Positions 28,938-38,482 of a stretch of 64,000 bases of DNA are shown here, one piece after another (within the stretch, counting starts at the first letter, position 1; the number at the start of each line of letters is the position of its first letter). A model generated the notes under the pieces. That model saw only the letters and a program-made list of their open reading frames with translations, made no database searches and was not told the DNA's origin. Origin of the DNA: G965229615 sp965229615 (lineage in GTDB: Bacteria; Pseudomonadota; Alphaproteobacteria; Rickettsiales; Midichloriaceae); assembly GCA_965229615.1 (NCBI GenBank), contig OZ245890.1:310001-374000 (forward strand), in the 5' to 3' direction. The position numbers and the translations under genes were made by a program.

Positions 28938-29933
28938 ATTTATAACACTCAAAAGAGCCTAAACATAGCGCTTGTTGGTCCGCCAAATACTGGAAAATCA
29001 ACACTGATGAATGCAATTATAGGATATAGGGTTGCTATTGTAACTCATAAGGTTCAGACAACAAGACATAAAACTTTAGGTATATACACAGAAGATGATA
29101 CACAATTAGTTTTCATTGATACGCCAGGTCTTTTCATACCAAGGGATGGACATAAACTGGAAAAATTCATAGTACGCAATGCTCTCAAGGCCATCATAGA
29201 TGCTGATGTTATATTATTGCTTGTTGATGCATATATTATACAACAAATCTTAGACATGCAAGACAGCATAGCATCGCAGCAAGCCTTTATCTTATCTCTG
29301 GATGAGAAAACTAGATTGAAGCTGAAATTGTATCATGATGCGATAGCAGTACTACCGAAAAGGTATCACAATAAGATAGTAGTTATTGGTAACAAGTCTG
29401 ACACATTAAGAGAAGTAGAAGTGTTAAAAAAGCAAACACAAAATGATGATAATGTTAGATGTATCTATAACGCTTTGCATCTAGGAGACAACGAAGTAAT
29501 GCAAATTATATTGATATCTGCATTACAAGGTGGCAATATTATAACGCTCAAAGACCATCTCAAATCGTGTGTTAAACCTAGAATGTGGGAGTTTGATCCA
29601 GAGCTGTATACAAGCACTTCCGAGCGAACAATGGCTGAGGAAATGACTCGCGAGCAACTATTTCTCAATATGCATGATGAGATACCATATGCTGTTACAG
29701 TTGATACAGATAAGTGGGATGAATTGAATGATGGCAGTATTAGGATTTTTCAATCGATTATTGTTCTCAAGCCATCTCAAAAAAACATGGTTATAGGAAG
29801 TGGTGGTAGCATGATAAAAAAGATAGGTGAGAAGGCTAGAATTGCAATATCTAGTGCAATTGGACGTCCAGTACATGTTTTTTTACATGTTAAGGTTAGA
29901 GCGGATTGGATAGATAGATTGAAAGTAGTATAA
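28938..29933 (+). CDS. era: GTPase Era, apparently initiated at ATT
   Basis: Ras-like GTPase with a KH domain, needed for 30S subunit maturation. The first ATG in frame (29007) lies after the P-loop and would delete G1 (GPPNTGKS, 28977-29000). The frame is open back to a TAA at 28926, with no ATG, GTG or TTG. ATT at 28938 is preceded by AAAGG (27-31 of that stretch) at six bases and gives 331 aa starting like normal Era. G3 (DTPGLF), G4 (NKSD), G5 (SALQGG) and the KH motif (VIGSGGSMIKKIG) are intact. Divergent from addB; hemF follows after 32 bases. Confidence 0.85.
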   Translation: MYNTQKSLNIALVGPPNTGKSTLMNAIIGYRVAIVTHKVQTTRHKTLGIYTEDDTQLVFIDTPGLFIPRDGHKLEKFIVRNALKAIIDADVILLLVDAYIIQQILDMQDSIASQQAFILSLDEKTRLKLKLYHDAIAVLPKRYHNKIVVIGNKSDTLREVEVLKKQTQNDDNVRCIYNALHLGDNEVMQIILISALQGGNIITLKDHLKSCVKPRMWEFDPELYTSTSERTMAEEMTREQLFLNMHDEIPYAVTVDTDKWDELNDGSIRIFQSIIVLKPSQKNMVIGSGGSMIKKIGEKARIAISSAIGRPVHVFLHVKVRADWIDRLKVV

Positions 29934-29965
29934 TCAAACTAACTGATTATGTAACAAAGAACACA

Positions 29966-30796
29966 ATGATAGATTTAGAAGCAAAAAAAACACAAGCCAC
30001 AGATTGGTTTGCATCACTAAGAGACGAAATCTGTAACGCATTTGAAGTAATAGAAGCAAAACATAATTCATCAGCAAAATTTGAAAGAAAAAAATGGAAC
30101 AGAGATGGTGGTGGTGGTGGAGAAATGTCAGTAATGAGAGGTAATGTTTTTGAAAAAGTTGGTGTAAACATATCAACTGTATATGGTGAACTGTCCAGTG
30201 ATTTTGCAAGTGAGATACCAGGTACTGATCAGGATCCATCGTTCTGGGCGAGTGGAATATCACTGGTTGCACATATGGTATCCCCATATATACCAGCAGT
30301 GCATATGAATACACGTTTTATTATCACATCAAGAGAATGGTTCGGTGGTGGAATGGACTTAACTCCAACGTTTCAATGCGATGAGGATGCAAAATTTTTC
30401 CATGAAACGATAAAAAACACTTGTGATAAGTTTGATACTGAATATTATCCAAGATATAAACAGCAATGTGATGAATACTTTTTTCTGAAACACAGAAGTG
30501 AACCAAGAGGAATAGGGGGAATATTTTTTGATTACTTAAACACACAAGATTGGAACAAGGATTTTTGTTTCACAAAAGCTATTGGTATGACACTACTTGA
30601 TGTATACATGCCAATTGTGGAGAGGAATGTGTTAAAAAAATGGACACATGATGATAAAAACATCCAATTAGTCAAACGTGGACGATATGTTGAATTCAAT
30701 TTATTATATGATAGAGGGACAAGGTTTGGTCTCATGACTAACGGCAATGTGGAAGCAATACTAATGTCTTTGCCTCCAGAAGCGAAATGGAATTAA
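29966..30796 (+). CDS. hemF: oxygen-dependent coproporphyrinogen III oxidase
   Basis: Heme synthesis enzyme, oxidatively decarboxylating coproporphyrinogen III to protoporphyrinogen IX with O2; 276 aa. Signatures are FERKKWNRDGGGGGEMSVM near the N-terminus, REWFGGGMDLTP in the middle, and EPRGIGGIFFDYL followed by the C-terminal GRYVEFNLLYDRGTRFGL. All conserved blocks are present. The gene belongs to the era-hemF-yqgE run: 32 bases after era, and yqgE begins one base after its stop. Confidence 0.97.
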   Translation: MIDLEAKKTQATDWFASLRDEICNAFEVIEAKHNSSAKFERKKWNRDGGGGGEMSVMRGNVFEKVGVNISTVYGELSSDFASEIPGTDQDPSFWASGISLVAHMVSPYIPAVHMNTRFIITSREWFGGGMDLTPTFQCDEDAKFFHETIKNTCDKFDTEYYPRYKQQCDEYFFLKHRSEPRGIGGIFFDYLNTQDWNKDFCFTKAIGMTLLDVYMPIVERNVLKKWTHDDKNIQLVKRGRYVEFNLLYDRGTRFGLMTNGNVEAILMSLPPEAKWN

Positions 30797-30797
30797 T

Positions 30798-31436
30798 ATG
30801 AGTGAACTAATAGAACAAATAAGCATGGAAAAAAATGAAAAATCATTCGAGGGAAAGCTATTAGTTGCTTCGCCACATCTTGATGACCCATACTTCAGAC
30901 ATGCACTTATATATGTATGTACGCATGATAAATCTGGTGCTATAGGTGTGATAGTGAATCAAAAAATAGGAATGATATCATATGCTGATTTCATGGTGTC
31001 ACACAATCGTGATCCCAAGAGGGATAGTATAAAAAACAAAAAATTTCCACTCTTATTTGGTGGACCTGTTAATACTGATATGTTGCTTGCAATTAGCATG
31101 TCGACAAGAAATGAAAAGGCGATTAGCACAAAAAGAAATGCGGAAAAGATCAATAAAAGTAATATAATGATACATACTGACGTTAGCAAGTTTTTCAAGG
31201 ATATCGCAGTTGGAAAAAGTAAAGAAACGATAAGTAAGTTCATCCTAGCAAAGGGTATTAGTGCGTGGGATGGACAACAATTGGAAACAGAAGTTGCTGA
31301 AAATACATGGTTTGTAATGCCTGCATCACTTAATATAATATTCTCACAAGGCATTAAAAACAAGTGGAATGCTGTAATAAAACAGCTTGGTATTGTTGAC
31401 TTTGCATCACTGGTTCAATATTCTGGCAATGCATAA
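30798..31436 (+). CDS. YqgE/AlgH family protein (DUF179)
   Basis: A 212-aa cytoplasmic protein of the widespread YqgE/AlgH family, whose molecular role is unknown. Family marks are LLVASPHLDDPYF, GAIGVIVNQ and LLFGGPVNTD near the N-terminus, then KFILAKGISAWDGQQLETE and the later NTWFVMPA. A Lys/Asn/Ser-rich segment (about 105-120) replaces the usual loop. It is one base after hemF and probably co-transcribed. Confidence 0.92.
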   Translation: MSELIEQISMEKNEKSFEGKLLVASPHLDDPYFRHALIYVCTHDKSGAIGVIVNQKIGMISYADFMVSHNRDPKRDSIKNKKFPLLFGGPVNTDMLLAISMSTRNEKAISTKRNAEKINKSNIMIHTDVSKFFKDIAVGKSKETISKFILAKGISAWDGQQLETEVAENTWFVMPASLNIIFSQGIKNKWNAVIKQLGIVDFASLVQYSGNA

Positions 31437-31556
31437 ATACAGTGATTGAAAATGTCAGACTAGCTAAAAAACAAAAAGTTACTAGAAAACATATGAAGAA
31501 TAGTGATGTTGGTATAGTGTAACATTGCATGGTCACATATAATCATCAGGTTTGAT

Positions 31557-32729
31557 ATGTCGAAAACTGAAGAAGTTTCAATCAATTTTGGGCCTCAACA
31601 TCCTGCAGCACATGGTGTGTTGAGGCTGATACTTGATATGGATGGAGAGGTTATAACGAGAGCTGATCCACATATAGGTTTGCTGCACAGAGGTACAGAG
31701 AAGCTTATAGAACATAAGACTTATATCCAGGCTATTCCATACTTTGATAGACTGGATTATGTTTCTCCAATGTCACAAGAACACTGTTTTTCTCTTGCTG
31801 TTGAGAGACTACTTAGATGTAGTATTCCTTTGCGTGCCCAATATATTAGAGTACTGTTTTGTGAAGTCACAAGGGTGCTTAACCACCTACTGAATGTTAC
31901 GACACAGGCTCTTGATATTGGTGCAATGACTCCACTGCTGTGGATGTTTGAGGAAAGAGAAAGAATAATGGAATTCTATGAGCATGTAAGTGGAGCTAGG
32001 ATGCATGCAAACTATATTAGACCAGGTGGTGTAGCAGACGATGTTGATGATATATTGCTTGATATGATGGATAAGTTTTTCGATGGTCTACCTAAAAAAC
32101 TTGATGATATGGAGTCACTTTTGACAGAAAATCGCATATTCAAACAGCGATTGGTAGATATAGGTGTGCTAACAAAAGAACAAGCGATCGAATGGGGGTG
32201 TACAGGACCAATGCTGCGTGCAACAGGTGTACCGTGGGATCTACGCAGAGCACAACCATATGAAGTATATGATAAGCTTGAATTCAGCATACCAGTTGGA
32301 AAATGTGGGGATTGTTATGACAGATACCTCGTAAGAATGGCTGAGATGAGGGAATCTATTAAAATAATAAAACAATGTATTAACAAGATGCCAGCTGGTC
32401 CGTTTAAAACAGATGATCCACGCATATCAACGCCAGAGCGTGATGAAATGAAGATATCAATGGAAGCTATGATCAACCATTTTAAACTCTTTACAGAGGG
32501 ATATAATGTCCCTGCTGGCGAAACATATACAGCAGTCGAAGCTCCTAAGGGGGAATTTGGTGTATACCTTGTATCGGATGGTACAAATAAGCCATATAGA
32601 TGTTACATCAGAGCTCCTGGTTTTGCTCATTTGCAAACACTTGATGTAATGAGTAGAGGACATATGCTTGCTGATGTTGTATCAAGCATAGGCAGTATGG
32701 ATATAGTCTTTGGTGAAATAGATAGATAA
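31557..32729 (+). CDS. nuoD: NADH-quinone oxidoreductase subunit D
   Basis: 49-kDa subunit of complex I lining the quinone site; 390 aa. Signature regions are NFGPQHPAAHGVLRL at the start, GLLHRGTEKLIE with the quinone-site His/Tyr neighbourhood, TPLLWMFEERE, and the C-terminal GFAHLQTLDVMSRGHMLADVVSSIGSMDIVFGEIDR end common to NuoD. nuoE would be expected next, but two acetyltransferase genes are interposed. Confidence 0.98.
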   Translation: MSKTEEVSINFGPQHPAAHGVLRLILDMDGEVITRADPHIGLLHRGTEKLIEHKTYIQAIPYFDRLDYVSPMSQEHCFSLAVERLLRCSIPLRAQYIRVLFCEVTRVLNHLLNVTTQALDIGAMTPLLWMFEERERIMEFYEHVSGARMHANYIRPGGVADDVDDILLDMMDKFFDGLPKKLDDMESLLTENRIFKQRLVDIGVLTKEQAIEWGCTGPMLRATGVPWDLRRAQPYEVYDKLEFSIPVGKCGDCYDRYLVRMAEMRESIKIIKQCINKMPAGPFKTDDPRISTPERDEMKISMEAMINHFKLFTEGYNVPAGETYTAVEAPKGEFGVYLVSDGTNKPYRCYIRAPGFAHLQTLDVMSRGHMLADVVSSIGSMDIVFGEIDR

Positions 32730-32814
32730 TACTAACATTTTATGTTGTTCATGTTGGGAGCATCTGATATGCTGTTTCGTTGTATATGATGAGATACGAT
32801 AGAGATAGTTTGCT

Positions 32815-33495
32815 ATGACATGTAATTTTGCTGAAGAGAAACATCCTATAATGCTACCAAATGGTGAGATGTGGCCATATACAGTGTTTCTAAAAAATGT
32901 GATACAACATCCACAGATAGAAATTGGTGAATATACTTACTATAATGATTTTGATATATCGCATAATTGTGATTATGCAATGAGGATTGCACCATATATT
33001 TATGAAGGCGTGCCGGAAAAACTTATTATTGGCAAATTTTGTCAGATAGCTCATGGCGTTCGATTCATTACAAGTTCAGCAAATCATCAACATGATGGAT
33101 TTTCGGCATATCCTTTCGCAATTTTTGGAAGGGATTGGAGTAGCAACTATCAGGCAAATTTCCCATTCAAAGGTGATACAGTAATTGGTAATGATGTATG
33201 GTTAGGACATGATGCTGTAATCATGCCTGGCGTGAATATTGGGAGTGGAGTAATTGTTGGAACTAGATCTGTTGTTACACACAATGTGCCAGATTATTGT
33301 GTTGTTGTTGGAAATCCAGCAAAGATTATCAAATACAGATTTGATGATAAGACAATATTTGCTCTGATGGAGATTCAATGGTGGGATTGGAATTTCGATG
33401 TAATATCGAAAAATATACAATATATTGTTGGCAATGACATAGAAAAATTACATGAAATAAATGAAAGTTGTAGAAACAGACAGATTGATACTTAG
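32815..33495 (+). CDS. CatB/Vat-type hexapeptide-repeat acetyltransferase
   Basis: A 226-aa left-handed beta-helix O-acetyltransferase of the xenobiotic acetyltransferase group (CatB chloramphenicol, Vat streptogramin enzymes). The core LIIGKFCQIAHGVRFITSSANHQHDG contains the catalytic-His region, and a hexapeptide run follows from DTVIGNDVWLGHDAVIMPG to IGSGVIVGTRSVV. The family's C-terminal helix is present. The natural substrate may be unrelated to antibiotics. It sits inside the nuoD-nuoE interval and its last 35 bases overlap the next gene. Confidence 0.88.
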   Translation: MTCNFAEEKHPIMLPNGEMWPYTVFLKNVIQHPQIEIGEYTYYNDFDISHNCDYAMRIAPYIYEGVPEKLIIGKFCQIAHGVRFITSSANHQHDGFSAYPFAIFGRDWSSNYQANFPFKGDTVIGNDVWLGHDAVIMPGVNIGSGVIVGTRSVVTHNVPDYCVVVGNPAKIIKYRFDDKTIFALMEIQWWDWNFDVISKNIQYIVGNDIEKLHEINESCRNRQIDT

Positions 33496-33997
33496 AACTT
33501 GGAAGGATGAAGATGTTGCGCCCTACTATGAAATCAATCAGGACTTAAGAGTTATAGAATTTCTGCTTGGTCCTATGACAATGGAAGAGGTTAAAAATTT
33601 CATAGAAAGCTGTAACAAGAATTTTCATAAGAAGAAGTTTTGCTTGTTTGCAGTTGATATAAAAACCACTGGAGCAATAATTGGTTTCATTGGGTTATCT
33701 GAGCCAACATTTAATGCACACTTTACACCATGTGTTGAAATCGGATGGAGACTTGGCTCTCAATATTGGAGTAATGGTTACGCTACAGAGGGAGCAAAGG
33801 CTGTTTTACAATATGGATTTAACAAATGCAACTTGAATGAAATAGTATCGTTTACTGCGCAAGAGAACACAAGATCTATTCGTGTGATGGAAAGAATTGG
33901 TATGAAAAAAGATTTTAATGGAGATTTTGATCATCCAAAGTTGAAATCAGATCATCCACTTTCAAAACATGTACTATATAGGGTTCAAAAGTCATAG
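33461..33997 (+). CDS. RimJ/RimL-type GNAT N-acetyltransferase
   Basis: A 178-aa acetyltransferase of the RimJ/RimL/RimI-related GNAT group. The start VVETDRLILRTWKDEDVAPY and the motif A region (EIGWRLGSQYWSNGYATEGAKAVL) are typical, and SFTAQENTRSIRVMERIGM is the conserved C-terminal CoA-side helix. The substrate could be a ribosomal protein N-terminus or a small molecule. It overlaps the CatB-type gene by 35 bases, so the two acyltransferases are a coupled pair. Confidence 0.9.
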   Translation: MKVVETDRLILRTWKDEDVAPYYEINQDLRVIEFLLGPMTMEEVKNFIESCNKNFHKKKFCLFAVDIKTTGAIIGFIGLSEPTFNAHFTPCVEIGWRLGSQYWSNGYATEGAKAVLQYGFNKCNLNEIVSFTAQENTRSIRVMERIGMKKDFNGDFDHPKLKSDHPLSKHVLYRVQKS

Positions 33998-34055
33998 TGT
34001 ATTTTCATTTGGTGTGTTACATATTAGATAAAAGAGTTTTTACACAATTCGCAAT

Positions 34056-34568
34056 ATGTCTAAAGAAAACCACAATGATAAAAAATTTGTTTTCTCAGAT
34101 GACAACCTATTGAGAGCACAAGAAATTATAAAAAAATATCCTGATGGGAGAGAAAGGAGTGCTATAATGCCGCTTTTATATCTTGCACAACAGCAAAATG
34201 CAAATTGGATATCAATTGGAGCGATGGATTGTATAGCTGAGATGCTAAACATTCCTGCAATGCAGGTATATGAGGTAGCGCATTTTTATACGATGTATAA
34301 TAAGAAGCCAGTTGGAAAGTACCTTATACAGCTGTGTCGCACTACACCATGTTGGTTATGTGGTTCCGAGAAAATATTGGACATATGCAAGGAAAAATTA
34401 TGCATAGATGTTGGCGAAACAACAGAAGATGGTATGTTTTCACTGATAGAAGTTGAATGTCTTGGAGCTTGCACTAAAGCACCAGTAGTGCAGATAAATA
34501 ATGATTATTATGAAAATGTGACTCAAGATAAGATAGTCGAAATCATTGAATCATTGGGTAGGTCTTAA
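34056..34568 (+). CDS. nuoE: NADH-quinone oxidoreductase subunit E
   Basis: 24-kDa subunit of complex I carrying the N1a [2Fe-2S] cluster, 170 aa. Ligands are Cys94 and Cys99 (LCRTTPCWLCG) and Cys135 and Cys139 (ECLGACTKAP) in the thioredoxin-like domain; the N-terminal helical region is intact. It follows nuoD after two inserted acetyltransferase genes, and nuoF is not downstream. The next gene begins 4 bases after its stop. Confidence 0.96.
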   Translation: MSKENHNDKKFVFSDDNLLRAQEIIKKYPDGRERSAIMPLLYLAQQQNANWISIGAMDCIAEMLNIPAMQVYEVAHFYTMYNKKPVGKYLIQLCRTTPCWLCGSEKILDICKEKLCIDVGETTEDGMFSLIEVECLGACTKAPVVQINNDYYENVTQDKIVEIIESLGRS

Positions 34569-34572
34569 AGTC

Positions 34573-35889
34573 ATGAGTATAACAATACCTATACCTAATG
34601 TCGTAAGGAAAATATGTAATATAGTTTCAGCAGAAGCTTCAAAGGAAGTAAGGATTGTAGGGGGGTATGTCCGTACAATCCTCATGCAAGAGCTATTACA
34701 GTTAGATGTTGTGCAACCGACAGCTGACATTGATATAGCAACCGACATGCTACCAGAGGAGTTGATGCACACACTTGCGAAGTATAGTATCAAAACAATC
34801 CCAACAGGAATCAAGCATGGCACTATTATGGTTCCATGTGATGGATACAACCTGGAAGTCACAACACTAAGACAAGATGTGAAATGTGATGGCCGTCATG
34901 CAATAGTTTCATATGGTCATGATTGGAAACAAGACGCTGCAAGACGTGATTTCACCATTAATGCAATGTATGCTGATGTATATGGTAAACTATATGATTA
35001 TTTTGATGGTAAAAATGACATCAAAAATAAAATTGTGAGATTCATTGGAGATCCAGTTGCAAGAATTCATGAGGATTATCTTCGCATTATAAGGTATTTT
35101 CGTTTTTTAGGATATTTTGGTAGTCAAGACATCAATACACTGAACTTGCATACAAAATCACTCGAAGCATGTGTTGAGCTCGCACCAAATATAACAAAAC
35201 TTTCAAGTGAGAGAATACGTGACGAATTAATGAAAATATTATCATCTTCTCATCCTTATGTTTCAATTGCAATGCTAGTGAAACACTGCATATTTGAGTA
35301 TATCGCAATTAATATGCAATTAAAATTTGATGATATCAAGTTGGAACAAATATTTTTTATTGATGATCCAATTATAAATTTATCAGCTGTATTAACAGTT
35401 GCAAATATCCAATCTGAACAGTTATTGGTCTTTCTAAAAAGATTGCGTTTCAGCAACAACGATCGGAGGAGAATAATGGCAATTTGTTTTCCCAATGTCA
35501 CTAAAGATAAGATTCAGAGTGATCTGAAGATGATAATAAACGCTCTCAATAGAGGTTCAAATTCAAAGATCAAAAATGCAATACATCATAGCATTCAAGT
35601 TATTGGATTAGAGAAATACTTGGATCAGTTAAAGGTCACATTTGTATTGGAAGCTTATAACTTCTCAAGTTTACATGTCAATCATCATACTATTCCTAAT
35701 ATGATAGTTACATATGTGGACAGCATAGAAGTGAAGAAGTTGCCAGTCAGAGGAGGGGATATAATGGCAATGGGATATAGTGGTAAGCAGGTTGCTGAAA
35801 AGTTATCACTTGCAAGGAAAATATGGCTTGATAACAATTGCAACATGAACAGAGATGAAATAATATCACTGCTGCAACGATATAGATAA
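34573..35889 (+). CDS. CCA tRNA nucleotidyltransferase / poly(A) polymerase family
   Basis: Class II nucleotidyltransferase of 438 aa. The head domain has RIVGGYVR and ADIDIATDM with the metal-binding Asp pair, then RRDFTINAMYAD; the neck domain carries EDYLRIIRYFRFLGYF. It most likely repairs or adds tRNA 3' CCA, which fits a genome where the initiator tRNA does not encode CCA. A poly(A) polymerase role cannot be excluded. ATG 34573 is preferred over an in-frame TTG at 34546, which would overlap nuoE. Confidence 0.9.
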   Translation: MSITIPIPNVVRKICNIVSAEASKEVRIVGGYVRTILMQELLQLDVVQPTADIDIATDMLPEELMHTLAKYSIKTIPTGIKHGTIMVPCDGYNLEVTTLRQDVKCDGRHAIVSYGHDWKQDAARRDFTINAMYADVYGKLYDYFDGKNDIKNKIVRFIGDPVARIHEDYLRIIRYFRFLGYFGSQDINTLNLHTKSLEACVELAPNITKLSSERIRDELMKILSSSHPYVSIAMLVKHCIFEYIAINMQLKFDDIKLEQIFFIDDPIINLSAVLTVANIQSEQLLVFLKRLRFSNNDRRRIMAICFPNVTKDKIQSDLKMIINALNRGSNSKIKNAIHHSIQVIGLEKYLDQLKVTFVLEAYNFSSLHVNHHTIPNMIVTYVDSIEVKKLPVRGGDIMAMGYSGKQVAEKLSLARKIWLDNNCNMNRDEIISLLQRYR

Positions 35890-36026
35890 TCATATTACTC
35901 GTTTACTGGGATGGTACATATTATCATGTGTCAGAGTACAGACTAGTTTTTTCAATTCATTGTTGCACTATGCATCCACAACATATACAATTGACTTGAT
36001 TAACTATTAAAAAATGCAGGAGTATA

Positions 36027-36524
36027 ATGATAAAATCAACTTCTTTACTACAAGTGGCATCGATTGTTATTGCTGCAACATTCACATTTGGCTGTGTCGA
36101 ACGTGGACATGAAAATCGTAGCCATAACAAAGAAAATGTTGGCACACTTGCAGGAGCTGGATTGGGGGCAATTGCAGGAGCACAGTTTGGCAAGGGCAAA
36201 GGACAATTGGCAGGAGTTGCTGTTGGCACAATGCTGGGAGCCGTCGCAGGTAAGAATATTGGAGCTTCTCTTGATAGAGCTGATGCTGCATATTACAATA
36301 GGACACTTAATCAAGTGCTTGAGTATAACCCAAGCGGTGTGAGATCAAGGTGGAAAAATCCTGATAGCGGTAATTACGGTGAGATTATGCCAAAACGCAC
36401 TTATGTCGAGAGAGGACAAGATTGCAGGGAATATACACATACTGTTGTTATAGGTGGACAGCAACAGAGTGCCTTTGGAAAAGCCTGTAGAAGAAGTAAT
36501 GGAGCATGGGAAATAGTGAGATGA
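36027..36524 (+). CDS. 17 kDa surface-antigen-type glycine-zipper lipoprotein
   Basis: A 165-aa predicted lipoprotein of the rickettsial 17 kDa antigen type. The signal peptide ends in a lipobox (FTFGC, Cys23). The mature region starts with a glycine zipper (TLAGAGLGAIAGAQFG, then LAGVAVGTMLGAVAGKNIG), and the C-terminal domain has YVERGQDCREYT and GKACRRSNGAWEIV, the conserved tail of this family. Probably outer-membrane associated. It is convergent with mnmG. Confidence 0.88.
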   Translation: MIKSTSLLQVASIVIAATFTFGCVERGHENRSHNKENVGTLAGAGLGAIAGAQFGKGKGQLAGVAVGTMLGAVAGKNIGASLDRADAAYYNRTLNQVLEYNPSGVRSRWKNPDSGNYGEIMPKRTYVERGQDCREYTHTVVIGGQQQSAFGKACRRSNGAWEIVR

Positions 36525-36545
36525 AGAAGTATAACAATCTTTTTT

Positions 36546-38414
36546 CTAACGATTTGCGCTGTTGCGTAGGTGTAGTTGTATTGCAATCACTGCAGACGGT
36601 GTTATACCTTCGATGCGCTTGAGTTCTAATATTGTACTGGGTTTCAACAGTGATAGTTTCGAGCGTATTTCGTGTGATAGGCTACTGATGGTAGCATAGT
36701 TGATGTCATTGGGTATGTTCATATTCTTATCACTGTTCAGTGTGTCTATATCCCTCTGTTGTTTTTTAAGATAATGTTGATATAACCTCTCAGCATGTAT
36801 TCTTTGTAATGTCGTTATATCTACTCTGCTAAGATTATAGTTCTGTGATAGTTTGGTTGGATCTAAATCTGCAAATGACATACCAAGAATATCAGCAAGG
36901 GAACTGATTTTGTTCATGTCAATATTTTGTATCTCAGATGTGATCATATCTCGATCGATTTTAATATTCCTAGCATGGAATAACATCTTATCAAGATTTT
37001 TTTGCTCATCATCAAATACCATTTTTCTGTCTGTACTGATAATTCCAAATTTATCTGACCTGTCCAGCAGTCTTGCATCTGCATTGTCATATCTCAATGT
37101 TAATCTGAATTCCGCTCTTGATGTCATCATCCTATATGGCTCTGTTATACCCTTTGTAACAAGATCATCTATCATAACACCTATGTATGCTTCTCCCCTT
37201 GTTAGAACAAATCGCTTATCCGTACCATGAAATGCAGCATTTACACCTGCAATTAATCCCTGTCCAGCTGCCTCTTCATATCCAGTCGTACCATTTATCT
37301 GACCAGCCATATATAGACCGTTGATGATTTTACTTTCAAGTGTATAGTGAAGTTGTTTTGGATCAAAGTAATCATATTCTATAGCATATCCATACTTTAA
37401 TATTTCCACATTATGCAACCCAGGTATTGAATATACAAGTCTTGCCTGTACATCCTTGGGTAATGATGTTGAGATGCCATTTGGATATATAACATCACAG
37501 TCAATCCCCTCTGGTTCAAGAAAGACTTGATGTCTTTGCTTGTCTGCAAATCGCTTTATTTTGTCTTCTATTGATGGACAATAACGCGGACCCGTTGCTG
37601 TGATCTGTCCAGAGTACATTGGTGATAATTCAATGTTTTCAGCTATGATGTCATGGGTCTTGTGGTTGGTATATGTAATGTAACAGCTAATCTGTTCTGC
37701 TATGTAATCTTTTGTATCATATGAAAAATAGATTGGAAATGCATCACCTGGTTGCTCTTCTAGTGTTGCAAAATCAATTGTACTACGCTTCAAACGTGGT
37801 GGAGTGCCAGTCTTCAGTCTGGCGACATTTAAACCTAAACCTCTTAGCTTTTGTGCCAGTATATTACTTGCCTGTTCACCATATCTACCTGCTGGTGTTT
37901 TTTCATTGCCAACATGAATTATGCCACCTAAGAATGTGCCTGATGTTAACACAACAACTCTGCCGTGTATTGTCATCAACCTACCATCCTTTGCAACTAT
38001 TTTTATACCTGAAACACGTGGCTTTTCATCACTATCTATCATAATATCAACCACCTCACCAAAAATCATTGATAGATTCTCCTGTACTGAAAGTAATTGC
38101 CACATGGCATTTTTGTACAGCTGTCTATCAGCCTGTGCACGTGGTCCCCAAACTGCTGGTCCACGACTTTTATTAAGTATTTTATAATGAATACCTGCTG
38201 CATCTATTGCCTTTGACATCACACCATCCATTGCATCGATTTCTTTAACTATAATGCCTTTGCCAACCCCACCTATTGATGGGTTGCATGACATTTCACC
38301 TATGTTGTTTGATGAGTATGTTGCTAAGCAGGTTTTAGCACCAGCTCTTGCTGCTGCAGAAGCAGCCTCACAACCAGCATGCCCACCACCAATGACTATC
38401 ACATCAAAATGCAT
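36546..38414 (-). CDS. mnmG: tRNA uridine 5-carboxymethylaminomethyl modification enzyme MnmG
   Basis: FAD-dependent partner of MnmE that installs cmnm5 at U34 of several tRNAs; 622 aa. The N-terminal dinucleotide-binding motif is VIGGGHAGCEAASAAARAGA, followed by SCNPSIGGVGKG. The middle has GTFLGGIIHVG, and the AGQINGTTGYEEAAGQG signature is intact. A conventional full-length gene, alone on the minus strand. Confidence 0.98.
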   Translation of the reverse strand: MHFDVIVIGGGHAGCEAASAAARAGAKTCLATYSSNNIGEMSCNPSIGGVGKGIIVKEIDAMDGVMSKAIDAAGIHYKILNKSRGPAVWGPRAQADRQLYKNAMWQLLSVQENLSMIFGEVVDIMIDSDEKPRVSGIKIVAKDGRLMTIHGRVVVLTSGTFLGGIIHVGNEKTPAGRYGEQASNILAQKLRGLGLNVARLKTGTPPRLKRSTIDFATLEEQPGDAFPIYFSYDTKDYIAEQISCYITYTNHKTHDIIAENIELSPMYSGQITATGPRYCPSIEDKIKRFADKQRHQVFLEPEGIDCDVIYPNGISTSLPKDVQARLVYSIPGLHNVEILKYGYAIEYDYFDPKQLHYTLESKIINGLYMAGQINGTTGYEEAAGQGLIAGVNAAFHGTDKRFVLTRGEAYIGVMIDDLVTKGITEPYRMMTSRAEFRLTLRYDNADARLLDRSDKFGIISTDRKMVFDDEQKNLDKMLFHARNIKIDRDMITSEIQNIDMNKISSLADILGMSFADLDPTKLSQNYNLSRVDITTLQRIHAERLYQHYLKKQQRDIDTLNSDKNMNIPNDINYATISSLSHEIRSKLSLLKPSTILELKRIEGITPSAVIAIQLHLRNSANR

Positions 38415-38482
38415 TCATATATGTCTAATTATGATTCATTCTTGTATGAATCTTTTAACATCGATGCATATTACATGCAATG

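Noticed and set aside
25751..28952. Several 60-100 codon plus-strand ORFs opposite addB.
   Set aside because: Typical shadows of an AT-rich coding strand; addB covers the interval with family motifs.
29007..29933. Era as a truncated pseudogene starting at ATG 29007.
   Set aside because: All G motifs and the KH domain are intact and the frame is open through the P-loop to ATT 28938 with a ribosome-binding site, so the upstream start is more likely than loss of function.
31442..31522. A 26-codon basic ORF with a GTG start between yqgE and nuoD.
   Set aside because: No ribosome-binding site, no known homologue and chance length; it is inside a normal intergenic gap.
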